Notes: generated from the sequence alone by a model not told the origin. Shown: positions 1 to 12,059, counted from the stretch's first letter. The stretch is 64,000 nt of DNA from Oegoconia quadripuncta (GCA_949316235.1 OX438743.1:31217242-31281241), one strand, 5' to 3'. Translations and numbers: made by a program.

Positions 1-660
1 GTTATCGTTACAATTGAATGGGTAACGTGTTAATTATATTACAATAAAATTGTGTATTTACATTATTCATTATTATATAATATAAATAAAAACAATCCTC
101 AGTAATATACGAGGGAAGGCTAATATCCCTCCAGTGTGATGTTTACGGGCTGAGATGACGATGATGATGATTTTTAACCCCAGACGAAAAAGGAGAGATG
201 TTACGTGTTTGACGGCGTTATGTGTGCGTGTCCAGTCTTTGTTCGGACGTATCTCAGTAAATAGTAGTTCGATTTGAGTGCGGTTTTTTATATATATTAA
301 AGACTAAACGAGGAGACAGGGTCTTAGCTATGTTTAATAAAAATCGGTTGTCAAATATATTTAGCTTTAAATACACTTTTTAGCGTATTTGAATGATATT
401 ATACTTTTTCGAGGGTTTTCTTAATTTTATTTTTTTAATTTAAGATTAGACTCGGTGATAGGTTCTTAAGCCAAGTTTGATGGATATCGGTGAAGTCGTT
501 TCGAATATATTTATTTTTCAACATTGTTTTGTCTGGATGATAATGTATATAATCGCTTGTTTTCTTGGGGGTTTTGTAAATATTCAATTTAAACTCGTAC
601 TTATGTTTAGAGCTTTTTATAATGTTGTTACATAAATACCTTAGTTTTTTACATTTTCAT
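1..660. repeat. Old repeat fragments, no gene
   Basis: At 104-175 is an RTE-like 3' tail (GATGTTTACGGGCTGA followed by GATGAT repeats), also seen at 42730-42768. At about 225-600 is a repeat (GGACGTATCTCAGTAA ... GGTCTTAGCTATGTTTAAT ... GTCGTTTCGAA) whose reverse copy lies at 52318-52470, with smaller pieces near 5910 and 19420. Function and class are unknown. Confidence 0.5.
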
Positions 661-666
661 TTCAGA

Positions 667-946
667 ACCTATGTTTGGTGTAGTGGTTAGAAACTCTGAC
701 CATTACGGCAAAAGGTCGCGAGTTCGAATCCCGCTAGGGGCATATATTTTTATGATGAATAGGTACGGACATGTATACCCGAGTTATGGATGTTTTCATT
801 TATAATAAGCATTTATTCACAAAAAAGTGTATTTATGTAGTATACCAACCATCTGGTATCCACAACACAAGCCTATAGTTGCTTAAAGTGGAACTAGATA
901 GCATTGTGTATACATGTCCAAGGATATTGATATTTATTTATTATAT
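667..946 (+). mobile_element. SINE family B, subfamily 1
   Basis: tRNA-like head with box A (TGGTGTAGTGGTTAG) and box B (GAGTTCGAATCCCGC), a shared body (GATGAATA...CCGAGTTATGGATG...GGTATCCACAACACAAGC...GGAACTAGAT) and a TTTATTTATT tail. Near full length by comparison with the copies at 34461 and 40721. Confidence 0.85.
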
Positions 947-1107
947 AGTCACTAGTATTTATGCAGGATTAGTCATTTATATTTCCTCGTACTGAAATCT
1001 CCGCCCTGGAAATCTGAGCCCTAAGAGATGCATAGGTACTTCAAATTCTTTGACCAGACATACGAGTACACAGGGCGACTTCTAGAATACAATGCACGAC
1101 TTGGATA

Positions 1108-1293
1108 TATTTCGCCTTCGCTTCGCCTGTGTATGGATTAACTTTATTACAGATATATTTAATTTGTTGGCCCGCAGGAACTACTCACTTTAACGAGATA
1201 AAAAATATCCTATATTATATAAGTTCTATACATATACCACCTTTCACCCAAATCCGTTACCGAACGTTTCGAACTTTCCCATTTATAATATTA
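1108..1293 (-). repeat. Interspersed repeat C fragment
   Basis: Reverse copy of the repeat ending ATTATAAATGGGAAAG. It includes the CGCCTGTG...GGAACTACTCACT...AACGAGATAAAAA block shared with 17755, 20764 and 27250. A second piece of the same repeat lies at 1632-1727, beyond the family A SINE, so the SINE interrupts it. Confidence 0.6.
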
Positions 1294-1629
1294 GTTTTTT
1301 TTTATGCACAACGGATTGGTACTTGACCTCAATCACACCTGATGTTAAGTGAAGATGAGGTCGAAGGTGGAAGCGTACTGACCCGGAAACCCCAACACAT
1401 TTGGGGGACTGGCTATCTTATCTCTGACAACCGGAACACAACAATGCTATTAACATTGCTGCTTAGCAGCAGATTTAGATAAGATGGTGGTATCTAGCCA
1501 GGCGGACATTTAAAATGCCCTACCACCAACTAAACCGCAGTACTTAAACATTTACCCCGCTGGGAATCGAACCCGCGACCTCCGAATCGTAAACCCAATG
1601 TTGTTTACATTGAGCCACGGAGGCGGTTT
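1294..1629 (-). mobile_element. SINE family A, full length
   Basis: Read on the minus strand: tRNA-like head (GCCTCCGTGGCTCAATG box A; GGGTTCGATTCCC box B), a body with GGTTGGTGGTAGGGCATTTTA-type sequence, a hairpin pair (ATCTTATCT / AGATAAGAT), the CATCTTCACTTAACATCAGG block, and a poly(A) tail after GTTGTGCATA. Same family as 10173, 13153, 22432 and 23024. Confidence 0.88.
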
Positions 1630-1842
1630 ATAACACATTTTCCCCAAGTCCGTTATCCGTTTCGCGGTGATCGAGCAACAAACAAATAAACTTTCGAGCT
1701 TTCCCATTTACAATGTTAGTAAGATTACACATAGTTCTTCCATTGAACCGTTTTCAAATTCTACTTAAATCTCATAGGGGTAGTTACTTCTACAGGTTCG
1801 CGAGAACAAGGGTAAAGAACGCATTACCATTGTTATTATTAA

Positions 1843-2340
1843 CATGCAGGAATTGCACCCCCAGATGTTCGGCGAGAAATAGCTAGCTCCATTGAGAGAG
1901 CTATACTTGAGAGTGATGCTCGCCACCCGATGTACCAACATTCAACAGTGCCTCAAAGACTCCAGAGTCGTAATAGCTTTTTGAAGTGCGTTGCTCCCGT
2001 ACAAGGTGTGGCTTCGGATGCTCGCTGCAGCCTGTGGCGGCAAAGATACTCTCTTGCGTCGTTCCTCCCGCTCAAGGAGTCTCTTCCTCCTGGACACGAT
2101 TTGCCATGGCCTACCTGGAAATCCTTAAATCGGCTTCGAACTCAGGTTGGCCGCAGCAAAGATAATCTGTACAGGTGGGGCTTCTCCGATGGCGGGAGTG
2201 ATCGATGCGAGTGCGGAGTCTCCCCACAGACAATGGCTCACGTATTGTCCTGCCCCGCTGCTGCACCTTTGACGACCTCCTTAACGCCACAGACAGTGCT
2301 GTTAGAGTGGCTAAGTTCTGGTCCAATAAAATTTGAAACT
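1843..2340 (+). pseudogene. Non-LTR retrotransposon ORF2 carboxyl-terminal relic
   Basis: A frame open from about 1843 to 2421 (annotatable ATG at 1930). It begins PDVRREIASSIERAILESD, carries SLWRQRYS and LNRLRTQVGRSKDNLYRWGF, and then a Cys-x-Cys-x9-His-x4-Cys zinc-knuckle-like motif (CECG...MAHVLSC). This arrangement is typical of the region after the reverse-transcriptase domain in lepidopteran non-LTR elements. The frame is still intact over about 165 codons, but the catalytic domain is missing, so it is a 5'-truncated insertion. Homology fades after about 2340. Element clade is uncertain (R1/I/Jockey-like). Confidence 0.75.
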
Positions 2341-2410
2341 TGCCTCAACACGAAAAGAAGAAGAAGATTAACATGTATATTTGGTTATGTTACTATTTTC
2401 CTTGTCTCAT

Positions 2411-3881
2411 TACACTCTTAGAAAATTTGGCTCACAAAGCACAATATTAGCGTTGTAGATTTTTTATTGTTTGTGTCACAAAAAACTTTATCAATGTATT
2501 CAAGTTAATTTGGGTATAAACACAATCTTTTTATTGTCCGATTCACTTTTGTGGAATAAACAACTTCACTTTTGCCAAATTTAAATTAACTAAACTTTAT
2601 TGTTACGATCACAATAATACTTTGTAAAGTTTTTAAAGTTAATTTGTTCGAAATTGACAAAATTCTACGAAAACAATCTGACAATATTTTATTGTTACGG
2701 TCACAACAAGAAATATGTGAATTTATTAAAGTATAACATTGTTCAAAATTGACAAATTTCAAATTAAAGGCTTTGACATATTTATTTTGAGGTTGGTACA
2801 ACTCTGAGATGCAACAAAGTAAACGTAAAGAATTTTACAACGTGGCGCGCGGTGCGGGGTACAGCGGGGGGAGCTGTATTTTGTCATATGCGCAACTACG
2901 TATTTAGTTCAAGTCACACTTGCATGGCGGTTGGTCACGGCGCGCGTTTTACCACGGGTGGGCACATAATTATTATTTAAGTCAATGTTTTATTTAATAT
3001 CTGTTAAACCCCCCTCCCCCCATTGCGAGAGCAAATTCTTTTTTTATATTCTGGATTACCTGTGTTAATTGTTTAGAAAATTAAGTTACTTGTGTAAAAT
3101 TAATAAGTATATAAGTTTCAACTCTATGTAAACACTGCATTCAGTTTGCCATTCAACGAACCAGTTATTCATTATCCTATCAACCCCTTCAGGCCGTATG
3201 TATATCACTTAGGTCATACATAAGTTCATCGTGCGTAGTTTAACGTTCATCGTACATTCAACTACATATTACTAACACAATTGATATACGCACGTCCTGA
3301 AGCGGCAGCAACTATTGGTAGGGTAGCAATAACTGGTTTGTTAGAATGGCAAACTAAATGTGTTTACAGAGTAACAACAACAATTGGTTTGCTCTCCTAA
3401 CAAAGTGAATTAAATACAACAACAAAGAGATATATATAGTGACAAAGTATAGATTTTATTATTGTCGAAATCACAATAAACGTTGCCACATTAACAACGT
3501 CAAAATGGAAGGATAATCGGACACATTGCTACAATAACATAGCAACATAGTTCTACTGTTTCATTGACAATATTTCTGTAATCGGGGTGACAAATCTTTC
3601 TCAAATGATGGTCGGATACTTTGCTACAGTGACAGCTCTGCTGTTATATTGTCAATATTTCTGTAGTTGGAGTGACAAAAGTAGATTTGACTTTATGACA
3701 ACGTTGTTGACATTGTCATTAAGATTTGCATATTTAACAATAGCTAAGTTGTTTCGGAATGTTGTTATATTGACAAACACCTATCGACAATAAAAACGTT
3801 AACTCAAATGCAACGTTCCTATGTGGGTTGTATAGCGTTTAAGTTTTGTTGTTATATTGACAGTAAATTTCTCTCAGTGTA
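2411..3881. mobile_element. Candidate non-autonomous DNA transposon with subterminal repeats
   Basis: Ends are weakly inverted: CACTCTTAGAAAATTT at the left and, read backwards from 3879, CACTGAGAGAAATTT at the right, each flanked by TA. Inside both ends a short dyad motif recurs (TTATTGT...TCACAATAA near 2600, 2700, 3460; TGACAATATTTCTG near 3565 and 3645). No transposase frame is present. CACT ends with many subterminal repeats recall CACTA-type elements, but the 2-bp flank and weak TIR make this a guess. Confidence 0.4.
3112..3390. repeat. Long imperfect palindrome inside the 2411-3881 element
   Basis: The left arm (TCTATGTAAACACTGCATTC, then AGTTTGCCATTC) is matched by the inverted right arm (ending GGCAAACTAAATGTGTTTAC at about 3350-3370), and CTTCAGG...GTATATCA also matches inside. 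The centre is near 3250. It could fold into one large hairpin. Confidence 0.6.
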
Positions 3882-4495
3882 GTATTCTTTTCAATTGTGC
3901 TTCAGAAAGAAGTTTTTTGTATCAGAACTACGTAAGTACAAGTCGAATTAGGGCTATCTGGTTTCTCGTACCGCTTCTTTTCTCACAGATCAAACCCCAC
4001 CCGAAGCTGTATTAGTTCGACATAATGACTGACAACTAAATACTTAAGCCCTAAATATTTCCAATAGATCCAAATTTAAATAAATGCTTGAAGTTTCAAG
4101 CATACAACGCATTTTCTATTAGAAATAAGAGTTTTCATCACGAAGATAAAAACCTTTTACTAAAGCAATCCAGAAATAGTCACAAAAGTCAGATTTTAGA
4201 AAAATTTATTAATGTTACTTGGGGTAATTCAAGGCGAACAACAAAAGTACAAAAAATCATTGCTTATCTATGACTCAAGGGTACTTAATTGGTTTTATAA
4301 ATAGACATATAATATGTTAAAGCTTCAATGTTGTCCTTGGCTTTTGTATGAATAAAATAAATTGGAAATTTAGAAAACAGAATATAATTGAGGTATACAA
4401 AGTAAGTGTATTTTTACCATCTAACATGGTTCAGAATCGTCTCGTAAACACCAGTTTTCGATTATAAAAAACGAAAAGTTTTTGAGAATTCTGAA
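3882..4495. other. No recognisable gene or repeat
   Basis: AT-rich sequence with a 61-codon chance frame (4088-4273) that I do not recognise. Confidence 0.4.
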
Positions 4496-4499
4496 TTTA

Positions 4500-5150
4500 G
4501 CTCCACATTAAAAGTTGATAATGTCCATGGATACTGTTTCTTAGTTGAGTTTTGAGAGGCATTAAAAATTTTTCATGGTCGTGGATATTGTTGGTTAGTT
4601 TAGTTTTAAGAAACATTAAAAGTTGTTCATGTTCGTGGTTACTATTGCATAGTTCAGTTTTAAGTGGCATTAAAAGATGTTCATTTTCATGTCCAAGGAT
4701 ACTGTTCCTTAGTTGAGTTTTGAGGACAATGAAACTTTTTTATGGACGTGGATATTGTTTTTTAGTTGAGTTTTCAGAGACATGCTCATGGTTACTGTTA
4801 GTTAATTGAATTTTAAGATTAAAAGATGTTCATGTCCAAGGATTCCGTGGCTTAGTTGAGTTTTGAGAAACAATAAAAGTTTTCTTGGTCGTGGATATTG
4901 TTTCTTAGTTGAGTTTTGAGTGACATTAAAAGTTGTTCATGCTTGTGGTTACTGTTGCATAGTTGAATTTTAAGAGGCATTAAAAGATGATCATGTTCAA
5001 GTATACTGTTCCTCATTTGAGTTTTGAGAGACAATAAAAGTTTTACATGGTGTTGGATATTGTGTCTCAGTTGAGTTTTGAGAGACATTAAGAGTTGTTC
5101 ATGTTCGTGGTTTCTGTTGCTTACTTGGGATTTAGGGACATTAAAATTTC
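4500..5150. repeat. Minisatellite with higher-order organisation
   Basis: About eleven diverged units of roughly 55-60 bp, each built on ACATTAAAAG-TTGTTCATG-TTCGTGGTTACTG-TTGCTTAG-TTGAGTTTTGAG. GAGTTTTGAG-type anchors fall near 4545, 4602, 4655, 4715, 4770, 4808, 4858, 4913, 4970, 5030 and 5085. Three unit types (GTTCGTGGTTACTG, GTCCAAGGATACTG, GTCGTGGATATTG) alternate, giving a roughly 170-bp super-repeat with one shortened copy around 4770-4860. The minus-strand frame at 4852-5088 simply encodes this repeat. Confidence 0.85.
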
Positions 5151-5502
5151 AACAATATATATTACGCATCAGAAACAAAAGACAATCCCGTAATATTTTT
5201 CACTCTTAAGTTTTAACCCCAAATTTCACTGTTATTTTGGTATTCGATACGCACCAGTTAACTTAATTAAATTTACTCATACGTATATTAATCATTTAAA
5301 TAACAATATACGGGAATTGTTCAAGCATATTTGGTATCAAAGCCTTCCACATTGCTGCCTCATTAGGAAATAATCGTATCGGTTATACACACAACCACTC
5401 CATATTGATGGGTATGCCTATTAATCGGCAAAGGCATCTTGTATCCTAAACCATAATACTTATCTGTAAATACTCATCTGCAAGTAGATTTATTAAGGTA
5501 TC

Positions 5503-5526
5503 GTTTAGTTTAGTTTAGTTTAGTTG
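5503..5526 (+). repeat. Short TTTAG array
   Basis: Four to five copies of TTTAG/TAGTT. It is not the insect telomere repeat TTAGG. The same motif forms the arms of the hairpin elements at 34131 and 61672, so this may be a remnant of one. Confidence 0.5.
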
Positions 5527-5974
5527 TAATTATTGCATAATTACACAATCTATTCATGTCATAGGTAGTCTACATAATATACAAATATGTACAAGCGCTC
5601 TTTAAAAATAAAACAATAGTATTATAATATAGTATACCTATTCATAAGGCTTTAATATTCATAGAGTTTTAATTAAATTACAAAAGAGATTAGGTTAGTT
5701 GGCAATAATATTAAATAAGAAAAATATGCTAGATGCAGTAGATAAAAAAGAAGTTGAACGTCGTTTCGTATCAGGAGGTCAAGAGGAGAGTAGATATGGA
5801 AAAAAACTCCACCGACAAGAGCAGTGCTCTTAAATAAGATGATGATGATAAGAAAAATGGACAAAAAACTTTAGATTAAAATAAGAAAGATTGTAAAAAA
5901 AACACGAAAATAAACCGGTAAAGTCGTTTCGAAGATATTTTACTTTTATCATACTCGGGTTTGTTTATTGACTG

Positions 5975-6092
5975 ACTGACTGCCTTCAATTAAAAACAAC
6001 GCGGGACTGTTTAACGAGATCTCCGAATCATAGAAAAACTCTTATGAAAATGTGGTCACTCTAAACGCGTCACTCAATGCTTAACTACGCTA
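5975..6092 (-). mobile_element. Degraded 5S rRNA-headed SINE fragment
   Basis: The minus strand shows TTAGCG-AGTTAAGCATTGAGTGACG, then GTGACCAC, CGGAGATCTCG, and GGGACT...AATTGAAGGCAGTC. The order matches the better copies at 54500 (plus) and 62350 (minus). Confidence 0.6.
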
Positions 6093-6129
6093 ATTGAAAA
6101 AAATAAATTGTTGCTTGCTTTAGCGCTAT

Positions 6130-6500
6130 AAATAAATAGATTGTAGCTTGCTTTTTAGTTCTGAAGAAGGGAGCGCTTCGTGCGATTTACATATTGGGCT
6201 GCAAAGTATCTTCAGAGTAAGTATAGTTTATTATTTAAGAAAATCAGTATATTAATATCAGCATCGCAATATATTTACGAGCTTAATGTACGTAAGGAAG
6301 AATCTGCAATTGTTTGGGAAAATAATGAAATATATTTTATAAATACAAGATGTAAAAATAAACATGTCAATCGTTTGCACAAAGTCACTAAATCATTCAA
6401 GGGACATGTATACGTTTTTATAATAAGGTACCGGTAGACATTTAAAATTTGCTTTTAAATAAATTAAAGCCAGCTAATGGAGGGAAACTATAATGCAAAT
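6130..6500 (+). pseudogene. CR1/Jockey-like non-LTR reverse transcriptase carboxyl relic
   Basis: In shifting frames the translation gives VLKKGALRAIYILGCK, SILISASQYIYELNV, RLHKVTKSFKGH and FYNKVPVDI-stop-NLLLNK. This is the same order as in the better preserved relic at 41955-42700 (VLQKRAVRAIYQL ... FFNKVPVDIQNLPLNKFK). At least one frameshift near 6415 and one stop break it. 5'-truncated. Confidence 0.72.
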
Positions 6501-8540
6501 GGTTATAAAATTTCTGATTAACGAGGTGGTAAAAATGCATAGACATGAACCGCTCTTCTCTGGGGAGTCGGCCTTATGAATGAGCAGTAATTGTATGTCA
6601 AGCATGGCGTTTTCAGGTGTTATTTTTATAACTTATCAACAAATAAAAAATTTTTTGATCTAAATCCGATTTCATTTCGTTATCAAGAAAATACGACTTC
6701 TGAGGATGCACATTAACGACCCTAAAACTGATTTTAAAATGCTACCTGCAATCTCACCGTATCAAAATTGAAATTTCTCTTAGCGTGTAAACTGGCTAAG
6801 ATTATTATTGAAACGAATTTTCCGTACATCTAATGTCTTGTAGCCGTATTATATACTATAATAATATTAGGATCTCCAATGTAGTGTACACAATACACGC
6901 AATTTATCACACGTATACGTCGATCATTAAACACACAAAGGCTTACCGAGGCGCCGCCGACGTAGACGCCTTTGAATCGCGCGCCTTTATGAAACTATGA
7001 AAATGTAATGACCATACGTCACTTTGCAAAATACCTACCAAAACAATAGGAGCTCACGACAGAAATTAATATATCATTATGTCAGACCCATGTACTGGCA
7101 ACCCCACACGCTCGCCGTTTATCCCGTTCTAATTAACCTATAGCTCTATAACACTGTCTCGCTCTCCATGGGCGGAGAACTTTGCTATGAATACGCGAAT
7201 CCCTCCCGTGATTGGGATTTGTTAATCTGGAAACTGCTGGAAGTTAAAATTCTAATGTGTAATTTAGAATGCCTTTGGGTAGTGTTCGGGTTATTAGTTA
7301 ATGTATGTTCTAGAAAGTTTGTTTTGAATTATGAATATTGTTAACGAGTGACTAATCAAAATGTATGTAATAGGCATATTAAATATACACAAATAGCATC
7401 ATGACCTTCATCCCAAATTGAGCGGCCAGTGATATCCCCAAGTTAAGTGGGTCTTTCAAACATTAAAACTTTAATTCTTTAGCGTTCGAAATATAGAATT
7501 GCATGAGACAATGAACCTCGACACATGCACGTCTATAGACGTTCTTGGTGAGCCTATTTTTCGCATTTTACGATATCACCGCGAGGAGACGGGTTTTTAA
7601 TTTTTTTCCAGCTGAAAGCCACACCTGTCTTTTTCAATAATTGTGTTAAAGAGCTTCTGTAGTGCAATAAGAAAAAAACAGTGTTTGCACTTTGTTCTTC
7701 CATTTGCATAGCTAGATTCAATTAGGTTTCTTGAACTCCTTGAAACTAATCTCCTTTCAAGTACCTACGTTTGTTCTTATAATGCAGGAGCATACATTTT
7801 CTCGACATAATACTGATTGTTTACGTCAAAGAGTTTACGGAAAACATCGTTTCCCCACGATCTTTGCGTGAAATCTTTGATCTTCTTGCGTACCTAATTT
7901 TATGTTAACTGCCTTGCATAAATTCAAGCAAGTAAAATAACGACGACAAATAGATGTCAGATATTAGTTTGTCAAGTGCAAAACGGATTTCTTTCAAAGA
8001 AGATCTCTATGGCGTGACAATAAAACCTAAATTGTGGCTTAATATATTAAGGAGTGATCAAATCGAAAACAAAATTTTCTCGAAGTTTTTTGTACTTTAA
8101 TAATAAGGTATAGTGTTAAATATTGACCAAAGAGCTTGTCCCTAATTATCAAACGAGATTTCGCTCAAGGTTCGTGAGATGCTGTAACTATAAATACATC
8201 TGCACAGGAGCATTACCCAACTTTGACCCGCCCATTCCTCGGACCGCGGCAAGTATATTCTGAATTTAAGCCTGCTGACGTTTGCTTATCTGTAAATTGG
8301 CTCGTACTATTGGTTTAACTCTACTCTTTACAAGCCCTGAGTTATACAGATTACTAAAGTTAGGTCAAAATGTAACGCTAAAATTTTGGACCGGCACTCC
8401 ACTAAACAAAAGTATAGATGTGTTTACATGAAAAAACAATACACTAGCGGACACTTCGTCATCAGCAAAGTTTCTCTGACAAAGCGTTAAAACGAGTCTG
8501 CACCTAATTTGCTAATGCCTTTGCGAAAAAACCGCATCCA
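6500..8540. other. About 2 kb without recognised gene or repeat
   Basis: AT-rich with moderately GC-rich patches at about 6940-7000 and 7090-7215. No long frame and no SINE or LINE pieces that I can match elsewhere in the window. This is one of the longest repeat-poor stretches here. Confidence 0.4.
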
Positions 8541-8547
8541 TATAAAG
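8541..8547 (+). promoter_or_regulatory. Candidate TATA box
   Basis: TATAAAG in a locally less AT-rich, repeat-free context. The expected start site about 30 bp downstream falls near 8571, just before the candidate exon that ends in a strong donor at 8631. Short TATA motifs are common in AT-rich DNA; the support comes only from the combination with the donor. Confidence 0.25.
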
Positions 8548-9532
8548 CAGGGCACTGATTCACGCGTATACTCGTCAAGCCTCTAGCTTTGAACGTCACT
8601 GATGTTGCTGTTCTGAAGCGAAAACGCGCTGTAAGTTATTTTTAATACAAACATGTTATACTATTATAAGGATTATTTTGCAGAGAAAAAATATAATTCG
8701 TGAAATATCTTATGTATATTGTTGATCAATGACTTTTAGAAATTCACAAAAAAAAATGATCATTCAAATTTTGTACAGAGAAGTGTTTCCAAAGGATTTA
8801 GAATACAAGTTATATGCTTTCTCGAGTGCTGTAAGCCCTTTAAGATTTTTGTTACAAATTGTATAACAATACCTATTGTTAAATAAATAATGCATTAAAT
8901 GGATATTATTGGGAAGCGCTTTTATAGTTATGTTTAATATACTTTATTTTACATTATAATAATTATATATTTCATGGTTGTGTATATTGATTTGGCTGTC
9001 TTGGTCTGATAGTAGTGAGAATAAAATTATTTTCTATAAATATACAGGGTTTCCCTGTACTCCACAGCATTTGGAATAGTGTACTGATTTCATTATTGCT
9101 TATAAATATTTAAAAATTTTGATGTAGATCAAGACAGGGACAGTGGAGATGGATAGGAGTTTAATAAACTAAGGTAAAAAGGCTGTAGATCTAGCGCCAA
9201 TTGCGCTAACGATTCGGCTTTACTTTGAGCCGCTCTTCACATAGAGGCTAATAAACACGGGGTTGCCACAAAGAAAAAATACGCTAATTAAAAAGTGAGT
9301 CGTCACAAAGTGACATAGCAAACGGGAAGTCGTGAAACGAGACGGTAGTCATATGAGTATGTTGTTTTGCCTAGTAATTATGATTTTTTTTAAGAAAGGA
9401 AAACGACCCTCTACGATTAAAGACTGCACTAGCCCATTTGTTACCATGTTCATGTGATTTCGACAAAACATGGGCATTATAATGTTTTCCATGACGACTA
9501 AAATCAAATGAACTGCTCAAAACATGTATTTT

Positions 9533-9650
9533 TTAAGGTTCCGTAGTCAAGGAACCCTATATAGTTCGCCATATCTATCTGTCTGTCTGTCCGAGGCTTA
9601 GGTCACAAGCTCTTGGTACTAGAAAGCTGTAATTTGTAAAGTTTAAGAGG
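9533..9650 (+). repeat. GGTTCCGTAGTCAA repeat with GTCT microsatellite
   Basis: AAGGTTCCGTAGTCAAGGAACCCTATA-type start followed by CTGTCTGTCTGTC. The same order is found at 37947-38010. Unclassified interspersed repeat; about 900 bp on its left show nothing else. Confidence 0.55.
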
Positions 9651-10172
9651 GCATACGCCCTCGTTGGATATATTAAGATTTCCTTTTAAATTATACATCA
9701 TAAATGAAAAATATTGCTCTGATCTGCACATGAAAAGCCTTAAAGCTAATTATAAATAGCAGCTGTTATATTTCTTGTCGAGAATTTATAATTATTGATA
9801 AAATCGGCCATTTCTTCTTTACAATCATGAATTCTGAAAATTAACCACCAATAAATATTATCGATAATTAACTTTTAGGCTTCTCGAGTACAGCTCAGAG
9901 CGATTGTTTTTATTTAAACGGAAACGGAACGGAATAAACTCTCTTAAAAGTCGAAAATTGTCATCGCTAGCGCATCCGTCCGGACCGTAGGATTTGTTGC
10001 AGAAATATATTTATACCTCTTCAGAACTAATTTTACGTCTTTTAAAGGTTATACCTGAAGACTTGCTCTTGCTTTTCGGTACCTGCTCAAGTTCGTAGGC
10101 CTGTATTTTAGTAGCTAAGAACGAACATTTCATGTCAACGTTTAAAGTCCACTACTGGACATAAGTGGACAT

Positions 10173-10489
10173 AACCGCCTCCGTGGCTCAATGTAAACAA
10201 CATTGAGTTTACGATTGGGAGGTAGCGGGGTCGATCCTCAGCGGGGTACATGTTTAAGTACTCGGTTTGGTTGGTGGTAGGGCATTTTAAATATCCGCCT
10301 GGCTAGCTACCACCATCTTATCTAAATCTGCCACCAAGCTTTGTTAAGTAATGTTAAGAGCATTGTTGTGTTCCGGTTATCAGATATAAGATAGCCAGTT
10401 CCCCAAATGTGTTCATCCTTCGACCTCATCTTCACTTAACATCAGGTATGATTGAGGTCAAGTAACAACCCGTTGTGCATAAAAAAAAA
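10173..10489 (+). mobile_element. SINE family A, full length
   Basis: Begins ACCGCCTCCGTGGCTCAATG, box B GGGTCGATCCTC is mutated at the second position relative to GGGTTCGATCCC, and it ends GTTGTGCATA plus nine A. Head, hairpin body and tail are complete. Confidence 0.88.
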
Positions 10490-11094
10490 GCCTTTGCATC
10501 GCTTTCCATAGGATTCGACCTAATCGCCACGCTGGGCAGGCTTTCTTAATCGCCAGTTACGACACCCTTGTAAAGAAACTGGTTTATTTTATACTCTGCC
10601 GGGCACCATACGGACGAAGTTTACTATTCTCTACCGACCAAATTGGTTACCCTGATGTAGCTAACAAGGCGACTATCTTCCTTTAAAGGGGCAGTCAGCG
10701 TTTTGCAGTAAAACACTAGCTAGCTACAAATATTTTCCAAGTGGTAATATTGTTACAAAAAACAATAAAGTTGCGGATCCCTAAGAGTTCGAATGTCAAT
10801 TTTCTGTGCAGTAGGTAACAAAATGGTTATTACATTCTTCTCGACGTTTCTGTCTGTGTTAGCGTAACAAAAATGCATTGACACAAATAACAAGCTCAGA
10901 TATACTCATATGTATAAACCCATTCACCATTGCGACGTCACAAGGAAATGCGGCACTGTAATGAGCTGATTCCAGTGTTCTGTATACGTCGAGGAAGTCT
11001 ATTGGTTGATGAGATAACAAAGAACTCTGTTATTTATAGCTCTTTTAAATTCAATATGAACATGATGCAGATTGATAATTCATTATAGCATATG

Positions 11095-11354
11095 TTTTTT
11101 TTTTATGCACAACGGGTTGGTACTTGACCTCAATCACACCTGAAGTTAAGTGAAGATGAGGTCGAAGGTTGAAGCGTACTGACCCGGAAACCCCAACACA
11201 TTTGGAGGACTGGCTATCTTATCTCTGACAACTGAAACACAACAATCCTATTAACATTGCTGCTTGGCGGCAGATTTAGATAAGATGGTGGTAGCTAGCC
11301 AGGCGGCCCGCTGGGGATCGAACCCGCGCCCTCCGAATCGTAAATCCAATGTTG
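11095..11354 (-). mobile_element. SINE family A with internal deletion and lost head
   Basis: The poly(T) start and 3' half are intact. The stretch between GCCAGGCGG and CCCGCTGGGGATCG has lost the ACATTTAAAATGCCCTA block, and the sequence breaks off after AATGTTGTTG, so box A is gone. Confidence 0.8.
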
Positions 11355-12059
11355 TTGCGGTTGTAATTCCTTTAGATTTGTAACTGAAAATATTTATTAA
11401 TATTAATATAAATACTACATTAGATCAGTAACTAGGTATATATGTGTCGCAGGCAGATCGATGAATTAGCCATTTCATGAAATGCCTAGGCGGATCGTTA
11501 TGTATGGCGGATATTTCACATGTTATTGGAAACTGCATTAACTAGAGGGGAGCCCCACGCGTGAGACGCCTCGGTAGTATTCAAAGCGACTTAACACACC
11601 CATTGGTTTGCTCTGAGCAGCATAAGTTTTCAATAATGTAGGAATTATCCGCCATACCTCTACATAACGTTACGCCATGGTATTTCATGATATGGCAAAT
11701 TCAACGATATGCGTTAAATATAAAGGAATGAGATAAAATCTAAATCGTTAGACCTGGTACCGGATAAACACTTATAAACACGATTGTACATTCGTGGCGT
11801 CTTACAGAACTCCTAGCTCTGTACTTTCAGTTTTATTCTCAGTATTGTGAATATACGAAATCAAAAATATTTTATTCAATGTAGAATACCAAAATATCAC
11901 TTACTGAAAGACAACATGTTATTTTTTTTTAATAAATCTACATCGCTTCACAGGGTGCTATGGTTAGGGAGATAATGTATAGCGACGAAACCTGTAGCCC
12001 TTCTACGAAGCTCGTAATAAAAACCCAATATATAGAATACCATGTTTGTTTCATTTCAG
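11355..12059. other. No recognisable gene; possible intron
   Basis: No frame or known repeat is seen. It would lie inside the intron of the candidate transcript 8571-12305. Confidence 0.35.

Noticed and set aside
667..760. tRNA gene suggested by box A and box B
   Set aside because: No cloverleaf with acceptor stem; the same head recurs with a common body and tail in dispersed copies, so it is a SINE head. The same applies to all family A and B heads.
4500..5150. CRISPR-like array
   Set aside because: Units are contiguous with no unique spacers and the genome is eukaryotic; it is a minisatellite.
5503..5526. Telomere-like repeat
   Set aside because: The motif is TTTAG/TAGTT, not TTAGG, and only four to five copies are present.
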